Assembly (NCBI RefSeq): GCF_016916835.1
Contig: NZ_JAFFIX010000001.1
Span: 186,001 to 250,000 of the forward strand
DNA length: 64,000 bases
Direction: 5' to 3'
Source of the DNA: Actinacidiphila bryophytorum
GTDB taxonomy: Bacteria > Actinomycetota > Actinomycetes > Streptomycetales > Streptomycetaceae
The notes beneath the pieces are model-generated. The model was given only the letters and a program-made list of their open reading frames with translations, ran no database searches and had not been told where the DNA came from. Below are positions 23,926-34,394 of this stretch, piece by piece (within the stretch, counting starts at the first letter, position 1; each line of letters begins with the position of its first letter). The translations under genes and the position numbers were made by a program.

Positions 23926-24803
23926 CCGGTATCGAGCCGCAGGAACCGCATGAGCCGCATGAGCCGAAGGAACCGCACGACCTGACGCGGCTGAGCATCA
24001 ACCAGGAGACCGTCAAGCAGTGGTCGCTGCCGGAACTCGCGGCCGGGTGCACGGCCGCGGGCATCGGCTCGGTCGGCCTGTGGCGGGCGCCGGTCCAGGA
24101 GTACGGCGTGGAACGCGCCGCGCGCCTGATGCGGGACAGCGGGCTCACCGTGACCTCGCTGTGCCGCGGCGGCTTCTTCACCGCCCGGGACCCGGAACTG
24201 CGCGCCCGCGCGCTCGACGACAACAGAGCGGCCATCGACGAGGCCGCGGAGCTGGCGACCGGCACCCTGGTGCTGGTCTCCGGCGGGCTGCCGGCCGCAG
24301 ACCGGGACATCGCCGCGGCCCGGGAGCGGGTCGCCGACGCCCTCGCGGAACTGGCCCCGTACGCCGCCGAGCGGGGTGTGCGGCTGGCGCTGGAGCCGCT
24401 GCACCCGATGTACGCCTCGGACAGGTGCGTGATTTCCACACTCGGTCAGGCGCTGGACATTGCCGAGCGTTTCCCGGCCGAGCAGGTCGGAGTCGTCGTG
24501 GACACCTACCACCTGTGGTGGGACGACCTGGCGCCGGCGCACACCGCCAGGGCGGGCGCCGGCGGCAGGATCGCCGCCTTCCAGCTGGCCGACTGGGTCA
24601 CGCCGCTGCCCGAGGGCGTCCTGCTGGGCCGCGGCCAGCTCGGTGACGGCTGCATCGACCTGCGCGGATGGCACCGGCGGGTGGACGCGGCCGGCTATCG
24701 GGGGGCCGTCGAGGTGGAGATCTTCAACCCCGCGCTGTGGGCGCGGGACGGCGCCGAGGTCCTCGCGGAGGTCGCCGAGCGGTACGTCCGGCACGCCCTC
24801 TGA
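23922..24803 (+). CDS. Sugar phosphate isomerase/epimerase family protein
   Basis: A 293-aa xylose-isomerase-like TIM barrel. Metal and substrate residues are visible in LALEPLHPMY, VVVDTYHLWWDD, FQLADW and AVEVEIFNP. The N-terminus (EPQEPHEPHEPKEPHD) is a short repeat-coded extension outside the fold. The ATG overlaps the stop of the DUF993 gene. It is the third step of the LacI-controlled pathway. Confidence 0.88.
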   Translation: MTGIEPQEPHEPHEPKEPHDLTRLSINQETVKQWSLPELAAGCTAAGIGSVGLWRAPVQEYGVERAARLMRDSGLTVTSLCRGGFFTARDPELRARALDDNRAAIDEAAELATGTLVLVSGGLPAADRDIAAARERVADALAELAPYAAERGVRLALEPLHPMYASDRCVISTLGQALDIAERFPAEQVGVVVDTYHLWWDDLAPAHTARAGAGGRIAAFQLADWVTPLPEGVLLGRGQLGDGCIDLRGWHRRVDAAGYRGAVEVEIFNPALWARDGAEVLAEVAERYVRHAL

Positions 24804-24946
24804 AAAAATCTTGAGAAATTCGGCGCTCGTAGGACAACCCTCACGGTGGGTGGCCGGTCGTATATGGCATCACGGCTCCCGGGAGGGGTTCAGGGAGCCG
24901 GCAGGAAATGCGCCCGAGGGGGGCTTCGGGGGTAGCAGGGGGAGCG

Positions 24947-24981
24947 CGAGAGGGGTCCGGCATCCGGCCGGGCCCCTCTCG
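24947..24981 (+). terminator. Terminator after the sugar operon
   Basis: CGAGAGGGG pairs with CCCCTCTCG around GTCCGGCATCCGGCCGGGC, followed by GGCGTTTT. The 24804-25120 gap otherwise holds only a lone TTGTCCACA at 25042-25050 (DnaA-box-like, possibly by chance). Confidence 0.8.
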
Positions 24982-25120
24982 GGCGTTTTACGGCACCTTC
25001 CCGCGCCCGCAGCCGCCGGGTCAGCCCGCGGTGCAGCCGGGTTGTCCACAGGCCGGGAACGCGGTGTCCGCCCCGGCCGGTACCTTCGGAGCAGATCGAC
25101 TCCGGGGAGGAGGCCGGGCA

Positions 25121-27340
25121 ATGCCGGACGGTGGGCTCGCGGTGCTGGAAGGTGTCCTGGAGCGGATCACCTACGCCAACGAGGACAACGGCTACACGGT
25201 CGCGCGGGTGGACACCGGCCGCGGTTCCGGCGACCTGCTGACGGTCGTCGGCGCCCTGCTCGGCGCGCAGCCGGGCGAGTCCCTGCGGATGCACGGCCGC
25301 TGGGGCTCCCACCCGCAGTACGGCAAGCAGTTCACGGTGGAGAACTACACGACGGTCCTGCCCGCCACCATCCAGGGCATACGCCGCTACCTGGGCTCCG
25401 GCCTGATCAAGGGCATCGGGCCGCGCATCGCCGAACGCATCGTGGACCACTTCGGCACCGGAACCCTGGAGGTCATCGAGGGCGAGCCGAAGCGCCTGAT
25501 CGAGGTCCCGGGCCTCGGGCCGAAGCGCACCAAGCTGATCGCCGCCGCCTGGGAGGAGCAGAAGGCGATCAAGGAGGTGATGGTCTTCCTGCAGGGCGTG
25601 GGCGTCTCGACGTCCATCGCGGTGCGGATCTACAAGGGGTACGGCGACGCGTCGATCTCCGTGGTCAAGAACCAGCCCTACCGCCTGGCGGCCGAGGTGT
25701 GGGGCATCGGCTTCCTGACCGCCGACCGGATCGCGCAGGCCGTCGGGATACCGCACGACAGCCCTGAGCGGGTGAAGGCCGGGCTGCAGTACGCGCTCTC
25801 GCAGGCGACCGACAGCGGGAACTGCTTCCTGCCCCAGGAGCGGCTGATCGCCGACGCGGTCAAGCTGCTGCAGGTGGACACCGGCCTGGTGATCGACTGC
25901 CTCGGCGAACTGGCGGACGAGGAGGGCGTGGTCCGCGAGAGCGTGCCGGCACCGGACGGGGACGGCGAGCCGGTCACCGCCGTCTACCTGGTGCCCTTCC
26001 ACCGGGCCGAGATCTCGCTCGCGGCGCAGGTGCTGCGGCTGCTGAAAGGCCCCGAGGACCGGCTGCCCGCCTTCCGGGACGTGGACTGGGACAAGGCGCT
26101 GACCTGGCTGGCCGGGCAGACCGGCGCCGACCTGGCCCCTGAGCAGCAGCAGGCGGTGCGCCTCGCCCTGACGGAGAAGGTCGCCGTCCTCACCGGAGGA
26201 CCCGGCTGCGGCAAGTCCTTCACGGTGCGCTCGGTGGTCACGCTGGCCAGGGCGAAGAAGGCCAAGGTGGTGCTGGCCGCCCCGACGGGCCGGGCCGCCA
26301 AGCGGCTGTCGGAGCTGACCGGCGCCGAGGCGTCCACCGTGCACCGGCTGCTGGAGCTGAAACCCGGCGGGGACGCCGCCTACGACCGGGACCGCCCGCT
26401 CGACGCGGACCTGGTGGTGGTCGACGAGGCCTCCATGCTGGACCTGCTGCTGGCCAACAAGCTGGTCAAGGCGGTGCCGCCGGGCGCCCACCTGCTCTTC
26501 GTGGGGGACGTGGACCAACTGCCGAGCGTCGGGGCCGGCGAGGTGCTGCGCGACCTGCTCGCGGACGGCGGCCCGGTCCCCGCGGTACGGCTGACCCGGA
26601 TCTTCCGGCAGGCCCAGCAGTCGGGGGTGGTCACCAACGCCCACCGGATCAACTCCGGGCTGCCACCGGTCACCCAGGGGCTCCCCGACTTCTTCCTCTT
26701 CGCCGAGGAGGACTCCGAGGAGGCGGGCCGGCTCACCGTGGACGTGGTCGCGCGCCGCATCCCCGCCAGGTTCGGCCTCGACCCGCGGCGGGACGTCCAG
26801 GTGCTGACCCCCATGCACCGCGGCCCCGCCGGCGCCGGCGCGCTCAACGGCCTGCTCCAGCAGGCCGTCACCCCGGCCCGTCCCGACCTGCCCGAGCGCA
26901 GGTTCGGCGGCAGGACCTTCCGGGTCGGTGACAAGGTCACCCAGATCCGCAACAACTACGACAAGGGCGCCAACGGCGTCTTCAACGGCACCGTGGGCGT
27001 GGTCACCGCGCTGGACGCGGTCGAGCAGCGGCTCACCGTGCGCACGGACGAGGACGAGGAGATCGGGTACGACTTCGACGAGCTGGACGAGCTGGCCCAC
27101 GCCTACGCGGTGACCATCCACCGCTCGCAGGGCAGCGAGTATCCGGCGGTGGTGATCCCGGTCACCACGGGGGCCTGGATGATGCTCCAGCGCAACCTGC
27201 TCTACACGGCTGTGACCAGGGCGAAGCGGCTGGTCGTGCTGGTCGGCTCGCGGCGGGCGATCGGCCAGGCGGTGCGCACCATGTCGGCGGGCCGGCGCTT
27301 CACGGCTCTCGACCACCGGCTCTCCGTGGGCGCAAAATAG
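25121..27340 (+). CDS. recD2: RecD2-type ATP-dependent DNA helicase (SF1)
   Basis: A 739-aa helicase of the RecD-like family found in bacteria regardless of RecBC. The N-terminal domain has tandem helix-hairpin-helix motifs (GIKGIGPRIAERI-like, then GLGPKRTK). The motor shows Walker A GGPGCGKS, Walker B VVVDEASM, and the late motif YAVTIHRSQGSEYP. The ATG at 25121 follows GGGGAGGAGG. A 5'-3' helicase role in DNA repair is the family expectation. It is a single-gene unit after a terminator. Confidence 0.92.
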   Translation: MPDGGLAVLEGVLERITYANEDNGYTVARVDTGRGSGDLLTVVGALLGAQPGESLRMHGRWGSHPQYGKQFTVENYTTVLPATIQGIRRYLGSGLIKGIGPRIAERIVDHFGTGTLEVIEGEPKRLIEVPGLGPKRTKLIAAAWEEQKAIKEVMVFLQGVGVSTSIAVRIYKGYGDASISVVKNQPYRLAAEVWGIGFLTADRIAQAVGIPHDSPERVKAGLQYALSQATDSGNCFLPQERLIADAVKLLQVDTGLVIDCLGELADEEGVVRESVPAPDGDGEPVTAVYLVPFHRAEISLAAQVLRLLKGPEDRLPAFRDVDWDKALTWLAGQTGADLAPEQQQAVRLALTEKVAVLTGGPGCGKSFTVRSVVTLARAKKAKVVLAAPTGRAAKRLSELTGAEASTVHRLLELKPGGDAAYDRDRPLDADLVVVDEASMLDLLLANKLVKAVPPGAHLLFVGDVDQLPSVGAGEVLRDLLADGGPVPAVRLTRIFRQAQQSGVVTNAHRINSGLPPVTQGLPDFFLFAEEDSEEAGRLTVDVVARRIPARFGLDPRRDVQVLTPMHRGPAGAGALNGLLQQAVTPARPDLPERRFGGRTFRVGDKVTQIRNNYDKGANGVFNGTVGVVTALDAVEQRLTVRTDEDEEIGYDFDELDELAHAYAVTIHRSQGSEYPAVVIPVTTGAWMMLQRNLLYTAVTRAKRLVVLVGSRRAIGQAVRTMSAGRRFTALDHRLSVGAK

Positions 27341-27464
27341 GCACTCCGTGCCACTTTTCGGCCCGATGGCCGACCCCGAGTGCACGCGTGCGCGCCAAAT
27401 GGGGGACAGTGGACGTAGTCAGGGCACCTCGAAGAAGAGGCAAAACCGTCGGTGAGGGAATGAC

Positions 27465-28754
<1,290 letters not shown>

Positions 28755-28786
28755 CGCAGGCCGCTGCCGCGCCCCTGAGCACAAGA

Positions 28787-28832
28787 GAGCGCCCCGCGCT
28801 GGATCCCCCCACGGGTCCGGCACGGGGCGCTC
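28787..28832 (+). terminator. Terminator after citrate synthase
   Basis: GAGCGCCCCG (28787-28796) pairs with CGGGGCGCTC (28823-28832). The 28755-29175 gap contains this hairpin, the direct repeat below and no gene I can support. Confidence 0.8.
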
Positions 28833-28865
28833 CCGTTCCCCGGAACGGATCCCCCCACGGGTCCG
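28801..28865. repeat. Direct repeat of 19 bp
   Basis: GGATCCCCCCACGGGTCCG occurs exactly at 28801-28819 and 28847-28865. The first copy is the terminator loop. Each copy can itself fold (GGA-CCC against GGG-TCC). Confidence 0.85.
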
Positions 28866-29175
28866 CCCGGGCGCTTGTGGCGACTGCGCCGTTGCCGGGA
28901 CGAAAACGGCCCGGGAGGGCCGCTCAAGCTCCCCGGGTATCGCCCCGGCGACGCGTTCCGGACCGTCCCCCAAGACGGTCCGACCTACAGCCCCCCACCG
29001 GCTCCGCCGGGAGCGCGGTGCTCAAGACATAAGACCCGCCAACCACTGTAATGGTTACGTTCTCCGCCATGTGATCTACGTCTCTTCAAAAAAGGCTGTT
29101 TCCGCAGGCTACCCCGCCCGCGGCCGGTTCGGGGGGATCCCGTAGCGTGCTGTCTCTTCTCGAGGGGCGGAGCAC

Positions 29176-29925
29176 ATGGCACAGAGCGGGGCAGCGGTGC
29201 GCAACATCGTGGTGACCGGCGGCGGCACGGGCATCGGCCGGGCCGTCTCGCTGCGGTTCGCCGAGGACGGCCACCGGGTCACGATCGTCGGCCGCCGCCG
29301 CGAGGTGCTGCACGCGACCGTCGAGGAGATCCGGGCGGAGCGCGGGCTGGACATCACCCCCGTGGTCTGCGACCTGGCCGACCCCGACGACGTCGAGGCG
29401 GCCCTGTCGCAGCTGCCCGACCGGGTGGACGTCCTGGTGAACAACGCGGGCAGCCGGGAGCTGGCCGTGGGTGCGGGACCGCACGGGGTACTGGCCCGCT
29501 GGCGCGGCGACTTCGAGCGCAACGTGCTCACCGCGGTCCTGATCACCGAGTCGCTCCGCGACCGCTTCACCACCGACAGCGGCCGGGTGGTGACGGTGAC
29601 CTCGGTGGCCGCGCTGCGCGGCGGCGGCTCGTACGGCGCCTCCAAGGCCGCGCTGCACGCCTGGAACCACTCGCTCGCCGCGCAGCTCGGCCCGCAGGGC
29701 GTCACCTGCAACATCGTGGCGCCCGGCACGGTGGCGGGCACCGAGTTCTTCGGCTCGCGGCTCAACGACGCCGAGCTGACCCGGCGCGCGGGCCGCACAC
29801 TGGTCGGCCGGGTGGGCCACCCGGCGGACGTGGCGGCCGCGGTGCTCTTCCTCGCCTCGCCCGAGGCGGGCTTCATCACCGGCGAGATCCTGCAGTGCAA
29901 CGGCGGTGAACTTCTCGGCCGGTGA
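29176..29925 (+). CDS. Short-chain dehydrogenase/reductase
   Basis: A 249-aa classical SDR with the cofactor motif TGGGTGIG (residues ~11-18), NNAG, catalytic Ser in VTSVAAL, YGASK (Tyr and Lys) and a C-terminal GEILQCNGGELLG. The RR after the first beta-alpha unit (GRRRE) suggests NADPH preference. Start ATG at 29176, with GAGGGGCGGAG upstream. The substrate is unknown; it is a stand-alone gene. Confidence 0.9.
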   Translation: MAQSGAAVRNIVVTGGGTGIGRAVSLRFAEDGHRVTIVGRRREVLHATVEEIRAERGLDITPVVCDLADPDDVEAALSQLPDRVDVLVNNAGSRELAVGAGPHGVLARWRGDFERNVLTAVLITESLRDRFTTDSGRVVTVTSVAALRGGGSYGASKAALHAWNHSLAAQLGPQGVTCNIVAPGTVAGTEFFGSRLNDAELTRRAGRTLVGRVGHPADVAAAVLFLASPEAGFITGEILQCNGGELLGR

Positions 29926-29975
29926 TCTTCTGGCCGTTTTTCCGCCCGGCCGGCGCGGCACACCCCACGGCGGTG

Positions 29976-30026
29976 ACCTCAGGGTGCGTCCTACTACCTG
30001 AGGTGTAGACCTGCTGAAACCTCAGG
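29976..30026. promoter_or_regulatory. Three-copy CCTGAGGT element upstream of dedA-like gene
   Basis: ACCTCAGG (29976-29983), CCTGAGGT (29997-30004) and ACCTCAGG (30019-30026) alternate in orientation with 21-22 bp between starts, about two helical turns. It looks like an operator array. Confidence 0.45.
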
Positions 30027-30127
30027 ATGAGCTTTCTTGTGAATAGGCCGAAGCCCGGCTAACCCGCTTGCCGTCCCGGTCCACCGCTGTCAGCGTTGGA
30101 TAAAGGGCAGGGAAGAGGGGCGGTGGG

Positions 30128-30934
30128 ATGGACGTTGCACTGAGTGTGTCGTCACTGGACTTCACCTCCGGACTCGCCGAGTACCTGAGGGGTGGGCACG
30201 TCATCTGGGCGTACGCGCTGCTGGCCGTGACCACGGCCCCGCCGCTCGTGCCCAACTCGGTGCTGCTCGTGACCGGCGGCGTGATGGCCGCGGAAGGGCA
30301 CCTCAACCTCGCGCTCGTGCTGCTCGTGGTCGCCGGCAGCGCGGTGTTCGGCGACCTGGTGATGCACAGGACGGGACAGGTCATCAGTCCCCGCGTGCTC
30401 AGCCGCATGCACCGCAGGCCGCGCCGTGAGGCGCTGCTGAGGTGGACGGCCCTGCGCATACAGCGGCACGGTGTGCCGTTCGTCATCGGAGTGCGGTTCC
30501 TGCCCAGCGGCCGGATCATCGGCGGCCTCGCGGCGGGCATCGTGCGCTATCCCGCACGCCGCTACGCGATCGGCGCAGGCGTGGCCGAGTCGGTCTGGGC
30601 GTCGTATTCGGTGGGCGCCGGCTACATCAGCGGCCGGGCGGCCTCCAACTCCCTCTACGCGCTCTCTCTGGGGCTCGGCATCTCCCTGGCGGTCGCCGGG
30701 GTCGGCACGGTCGCGCAATGGGCCTCACGGGCCAGGGAGCGCCGTCAGGGCACCGGTGTGACACGGCCCTCGGCCGTGGTGGCGTCCTCGGTGGCCAATA
30801 AGGGCGGCGCGGCGGCCCTGGGACCCGCTGGAACGCCGGGCGCGGGCGGCACACCGACGATCGGACCGCCCGCGGCCTCCCGGGACGGGTACGGCGACAC
30901 CTTCAGCTGCTCGTCGGCAGGGCGCGAGAAGTAG
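30128..30934 (+). CDS. DedA-family membrane protein
   Basis: A 268-aa protein with the DedA/SNARE-associated (VTT) domain, which in bacteria includes polyprenyl-phosphate and phospholipid transporters. It shows the re-entrant TTAPPLVPNSVLL segment, the GD acidic pair (FGDLVMHRTGQ) and the RFLPSGRIIGGLAAG motif with conserved Arg. Four to five membrane helices are followed by a disordered Ala/Gly/Pro tail of about 65 residues. Its 3' end overlaps the convergent TetR gene by 32 bp. Confidence 0.85.
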   Translation: MDVALSVSSLDFTSGLAEYLRGGHVIWAYALLAVTTAPPLVPNSVLLVTGGVMAAEGHLNLALVLLVVAGSAVFGDLVMHRTGQVISPRVLSRMHRRPRREALLRWTALRIQRHGVPFVIGVRFLPSGRIIGGLAAGIVRYPARRYAIGAGVAESVWASYSVGAGYISGRAASNSLYALSLGLGISLAVAGVGTVAQWASRARERRQGTGVTRPSAVVASSVANKGGAAALGPAGTPGAGGTPTIGPPAASRDGYGDTFSCSSAGREK

Positions 30935-31673
30935 CCTCCGCGCCCGCTCCACGGGGATCGTGCGCCCTCTCGGCGGCGGTGGCCGCACGTTCCGCCGCCG
31001 CCGCGACCACCGCCGCATGCGCCGCGGACGTCTCGGCCTCGCCGATCGTGACCGGTCCTGTGCCGACGTAGGGCGCGAGGTAGCGGTAGAGCATCCCCTT
31101 CAGCTCGCGTGCGTAGGCGGCCCGTTCCTCGCCCTCGCTCTGCACGACCAGGTCGAGTGCGGCCTTGAACATCGCGAAGGACATCTGGGCGACCAGTGTG
31201 CGCTCGACGGTGGACAGCGCGGGCCGGCGCAGGGCCAGCATCCAGGACACGCCGTCGAGGAACCGCGCGTGCAGCGTGTCGTGCTCCTCGGTGACCCGGC
31301 CCGGCGCGTCGGGGCCCTTGATGAGGGCGAGGAAGGCGGGGTTGGCGCAGTTGAACTCGATGAAGGGGCCGGCCACCGCGTCGATCAGCTGGTCCAGCGG
31401 CAGCCGGGCGTTCTCCGCGGTGAAGACGCGCCCGTGCGCCTCCTCCATCTCCTTGATCAGCCTGCCGCCCAGCTCGACGGCGATGGCCTCCTTGTTCGGG
31501 AAGAACTGGTAGAGCGTGCCCGGGGACACGCCGGCCTCGCGCGCGATGGCGTTGGTGCTGGACGCCGTGTAGCCCTGCGTGCAGAACACGCTGGCGGCAG
31601 CCTGCAGCAGCTGGCTGATACGCCGCTCGCCGCGCGCCTGGCGCCGCCTCGGTCTCTCGTCCGCCTCGGACAC
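30903..31673 (-). CDS. TetR-family repressor of the MMPL transporter
   Basis: A 256-aa regulator with an N-terminal TetR HTH (ASSTNAIAREAGVSPGTLYQFFPNKEAI). The GTG at 31673 has TGGGAG at proper spacing; an upstream start at 31718 would run into the operator. It is divergent from the MMPL transporter gene, with two palindromes between them, so it should repress both. The ligand is unknown, probably a lipophilic compound given the target. Confidence 0.88.
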   Translation of the reverse strand: MSEADERPRRRQARGERRISQLLQAAASVFCTQGYTASSTNAIAREAGVSPGTLYQFFPNKEAIAVELGGRLIKEMEEAHGRVFTAENARLPLDQLIDAVAGPFIEFNCANPAFLALIKGPDAPGRVTEEHDTLHARFLDGVSWMLALRRPALSTVERTLVAQMSFAMFKAALDLVVQSEGEERAAYARELKGMLYRYLAPYVGTGPVTIGEAETSAAHAAVVAAAAERAATAAERAHDPRGAGAEATSRALPTSS

Positions 31674-31698
31674 GTGTACTCCCAGGGGGGATTGACAA

Positions 31699-31748
31699 AC
31701 GCGAGTGCCCGCTCGCATTCTTGAAACGCGAGCGGTCGTTCGTGTTTG
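31699..31748. promoter_or_regulatory. Two TetR operator palindromes
   Basis: GCGAGTGCCCGCTCGC (31702-31717, between AAAC and ATT) and a second imperfect palindrome opening AAACGCGAGCGG and closing TCGTTCGTGTTT (about 31725-31748). They share AAACGCGAG and cover the divergent promoter region. Confidence 0.65.
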
Positions 31749-31787
31749 TGATTTTATGTCGTTCTAGGGGGAGAGGACACCTCTGTC

Positions 31788-34040
31788 ATGTCCGATGTCA
31801 ACCGTGCAGGGGCTGTCGGGGGGTGGACGCGGGTCGTGACGGCCCGACCGCGGCTGACCCTGCTGCTGGCACTGGTCTTCACCGCGCTCACCGTCGTGGC
31901 CGGAAGCGGCGTCGGGGACCGGCTGTCCAGCGGCGGCTTCGAAGCCCCCGGTTCCCAGTCCTCGTACGCCACCGCGGCCCTCGCCGACCGCTTCCCCGAC
32001 TCGCAGCCCAACCTCGTCCTGCTGGTCGACACCCGGGGCGCGGACCTGGACAGCGCCGCGGTCGCAGCCCAGGGCCGGCAGCTGGCCCGCAGGCTCGCGG
32101 CCGATCCCGACGTCGTCGGTGTCAGCTCGTACTGGGACACGCGCGCGCCGGTGCTGCGCGCCAAGGACGGCGGATCGGCGATGATCGCCGCGCGGCTGCG
32201 CGGGGACGACGACGCCGTCGCCAAGGAGGTCAAGCGCATCGCCCCGCTCTACCGGGGCGCCCGCGGGCCGGTCCGGGTGAGCGTCGGAGGCAATGCCGAG
32301 GTGCTGCACGAGATGCAGACCACCATCCAGCAGGACCTGGTGCGGGCCGAGATGATCGCCCTGCCGATCACCCTGGTGCTGCTCGTCATGGTCTTCGGCA
32401 GCGCCGTCGCCGCACTGTTGCCGCTCGGCATCGGCATCATCGCGATCCTCGGCACCAGTGCGGTGCTGCGCGGCATCACCGGATTCACCGATGTGTCGGT
32501 CTTCGCCGAGAACCTGACCACCGCGCTGGGCCTCGGGCTGGCGATCGACTACGCCCTGTTCATCGTGCGCCGCTTCCGCGAGGAGCTGGCCGCCGGGGCC
32601 GCACCGCGCTCCGCTGTGGCGACGACCCTGCGCACCGCCGGCCGCACCGTGCTGTTCTCCGCGCTGACGGTTGCCGCCGCACTGTCCGCGATGCTCGTCT
32701 TCCCGCAGTACTTCCTGCGCTCCTTCGCCTACGCGGGCGTCGCCGTGGTGCTGCTGGCCGCCGGTGCGGCACTGATCGTGCTGCCTGCCGCCCTGGTGCT
32801 GCTCGGCGACCGGGTCAATGCGCTGGACCTGCGTGTGCTGATGCGCCGCCGCCGCGGCCGGTCGGAGGGCCTGGCCGACGCGGAGCCCGGCGCGCGCTAT
32901 GCGGCGCTGGCCCGGCTGGTGATGCGCAGGGCGCCCGCCTTCGCGGTCGGTGCGGTGGCCGCGCTGCTGCTGCTCGGCCTGCCCTTCCTGCAGGTGCAGT
33001 TCGGGACGGCGGACGACCGGCAGCTGCCGAGCGCGGCCGAGTCGCACGTCGTGCAGCAGCACCTCCGGGCGGACTACGCCGGCAGCCCGGTCGGTGCCAT
33101 CACCGTGCTCGCCGAGCACGCCGACTCCGCAGGCCTTGCGGACTACCGGCGCAAGGTGGCGGCCCTGCCCGGCGTGGTGCGGGTGGAAGGTCCCGTCGCC
33201 GCCAAGGGCGACGCGGGCAGCGCCTATCTGACGGTGATCCCCGCCGGGGCTTCCGTGGACTCCGGGCCGCAGCACCTGGTCGGCGAGATCCGTGCCCTGC
33301 CGACGGACTTCCGGGCCTCGGTCACCGGGCAGGCAGCGGTGCTGGTGGACACCAAGCACGCCATAGCGCAGCGACTGCCCTGGGCGGCGGGCATCATCGG
33401 CCTGGTCACACTGCTGCTGGTGTTCCTGCTGACCGGCAGCGTGCTGGTCCCGGTGCAGGCGGTGCTGCTCAACGCCCTCAGCCTGACCGCGATGTTCGGC
33501 GCTGTGGTCTGGGTCTTCCAGGACGGCCACCTGTCCGGGCTGCTGGGCTTCACCTCGACGGGCAGCATCGAGACGACGCTGCCGGTGCTGATGTTCTGCG
33601 TGGCCTTCGGGCTGTCCATGGACTACGGGGTCTTCCTGCTGTCACGGATCAAGGAGGAGTACGACAGGACCGGCGACCACCAGGCGTCCATCGTTTTCGG
33701 GTTGCGCAGGACCGGCGGGCTCATCACGGCCGCCGCGGTCATCCTGGCGGTGGTGATGGTCGGCGTCGGAATGTCCCGGGTGACCAACACCAAGATGCTG
33801 GGACTGGGGATCGCGCTCGCGGTGCTGATGGACGCGATGGTGATCCGTACGCTGCTGGTGCCCGCGGTGATGCGGCTGACGGGCCGGGCCACCTGGTGGG
33901 CGCCGCCGGTGCTGCGCCGATTCCACGACCGGTTCGGCATATCCGAGGGCGGCGGCCCGCAGCCGCCGGCCGGCGCGGAGAAGGGCGCGGCCCCGCACTC
34001 CGGAGAGATGCGGGACCCCGAGCCTGTGAGCAGCACCTGA
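31788..34040 (+). CDS. MMPL-family (RND superfamily) transporter
   Basis: A 750-aa protein with two repeats of one helix, an external domain and five helices, as in MmpL lipid and drug exporters. The functionally important Asp-Tyr pairs lie in GLAIDYALFIVRRFREE and GLSMDYGVFLLSRIKEEY. A hydrophilic C-terminal tail of about 50 residues follows the last helix. It is controlled by the divergent TetR gene. Confidence 0.92.
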   Translation: MSDVNRAGAVGGWTRVVTARPRLTLLLALVFTALTVVAGSGVGDRLSSGGFEAPGSQSSYATAALADRFPDSQPNLVLLVDTRGADLDSAAVAAQGRQLARRLAADPDVVGVSSYWDTRAPVLRAKDGGSAMIAARLRGDDDAVAKEVKRIAPLYRGARGPVRVSVGGNAEVLHEMQTTIQQDLVRAEMIALPITLVLLVMVFGSAVAALLPLGIGIIAILGTSAVLRGITGFTDVSVFAENLTTALGLGLAIDYALFIVRRFREELAAGAAPRSAVATTLRTAGRTVLFSALTVAAALSAMLVFPQYFLRSFAYAGVAVVLLAAGAALIVLPAALVLLGDRVNALDLRVLMRRRRGRSEGLADAEPGARYAALARLVMRRAPAFAVGAVAALLLLGLPFLQVQFGTADDRQLPSAAESHVVQQHLRADYAGSPVGAITVLAEHADSAGLADYRRKVAALPGVVRVEGPVAAKGDAGSAYLTVIPAGASVDSGPQHLVGEIRALPTDFRASVTGQAAVLVDTKHAIAQRLPWAAGIIGLVTLLLVFLLTGSVLVPVQAVLLNALSLTAMFGAVVWVFQDGHLSGLLGFTSTGSIETTLPVLMFCVAFGLSMDYGVFLLSRIKEEYDRTGDHQASIVFGLRRTGGLITAAAVILAVVMVGVGMSRVTNTKMLGLGIALAVLMDAMVIRTLLVPAVMRLTGRATWWAPPVLRRFHDRFGISEGGGPQPPAGAEKGAAPHSGEMRDPEPVSST

Positions 34041-34043
34041 CGG

Positions 34044-34247
34044 TCAGTCCGAACCCCGGCGGCCGCGGTTCCCCGGCCGCCGGGCGCTCCACGCCCTGAT
34101 GGTGTCCGCGTACCAGTAGGGCTTGCCCCCTTCCACGCGGTCGGGATCGGGCAAGTGCCCGTGCTTGCGGTAGGAGCGCACGGTGTCGACCTGCACGCGG
34201 ATATGTGCCGCGATGTCCGCGTACGACCACAGGGTCCGGTCCGTCAT
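34044..34247 (-). CDS. Small BldC/MerR-like helix-turn-helix protein
   Basis: A 67-aa protein made almost entirely of a MerR/AlpA-type winged HTH (LWSYADIAAHIRVQVDTVRSYRKHGHLPDPD, then KPYWYADTIRAW). The ATG at 34247 has GGAGGTAG upstream. Such proteins bind DNA cooperatively; its target is unknown. It ends 3 bp from the MMPL stop. Confidence 0.75.
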   Translation of the reverse strand: MTDRTLWSYADIAAHIRVQVDTVRSYRKHGHLPDPDRVEGGKPYWYADTIRAWSARRPGNRGRRGSD

Positions 34248-34394
34248 GTCGGCTACCTCCGAGCATTCGTGACTGTCAGTCAGCACACTCGTCCGGTCAA
34301 CGACAGGTATATGAGCGCCGCATGGGCTTGTTGATCATCTGTGACACGGAACCCGCGTAACGGTGACAAAAGTCGCGAACGGGTAACAGTGCGG

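Noticed and set aside
25042..25050. DnaA box upstream of recD2 (TTGTCCACA)
   Set aside because: A single 9-mer match in high-GC DNA, within possible chance; no second box nearby.
24890..27385. An 831-codon minus-strand frame over recD2
   Set aside because: Shadow frame; recD2 has all helicase motifs in the other strand. Similar antisense frames over citrate synthase (27300-28973) and the MMPL gene (31764-33530) were rejected for the same reason.
28801..28865. The 19-bp direct repeat as an integration att pair
   Set aside because: Copies are only 27 bp apart, with no integrase or tRNA nearby; one forms a terminator loop.
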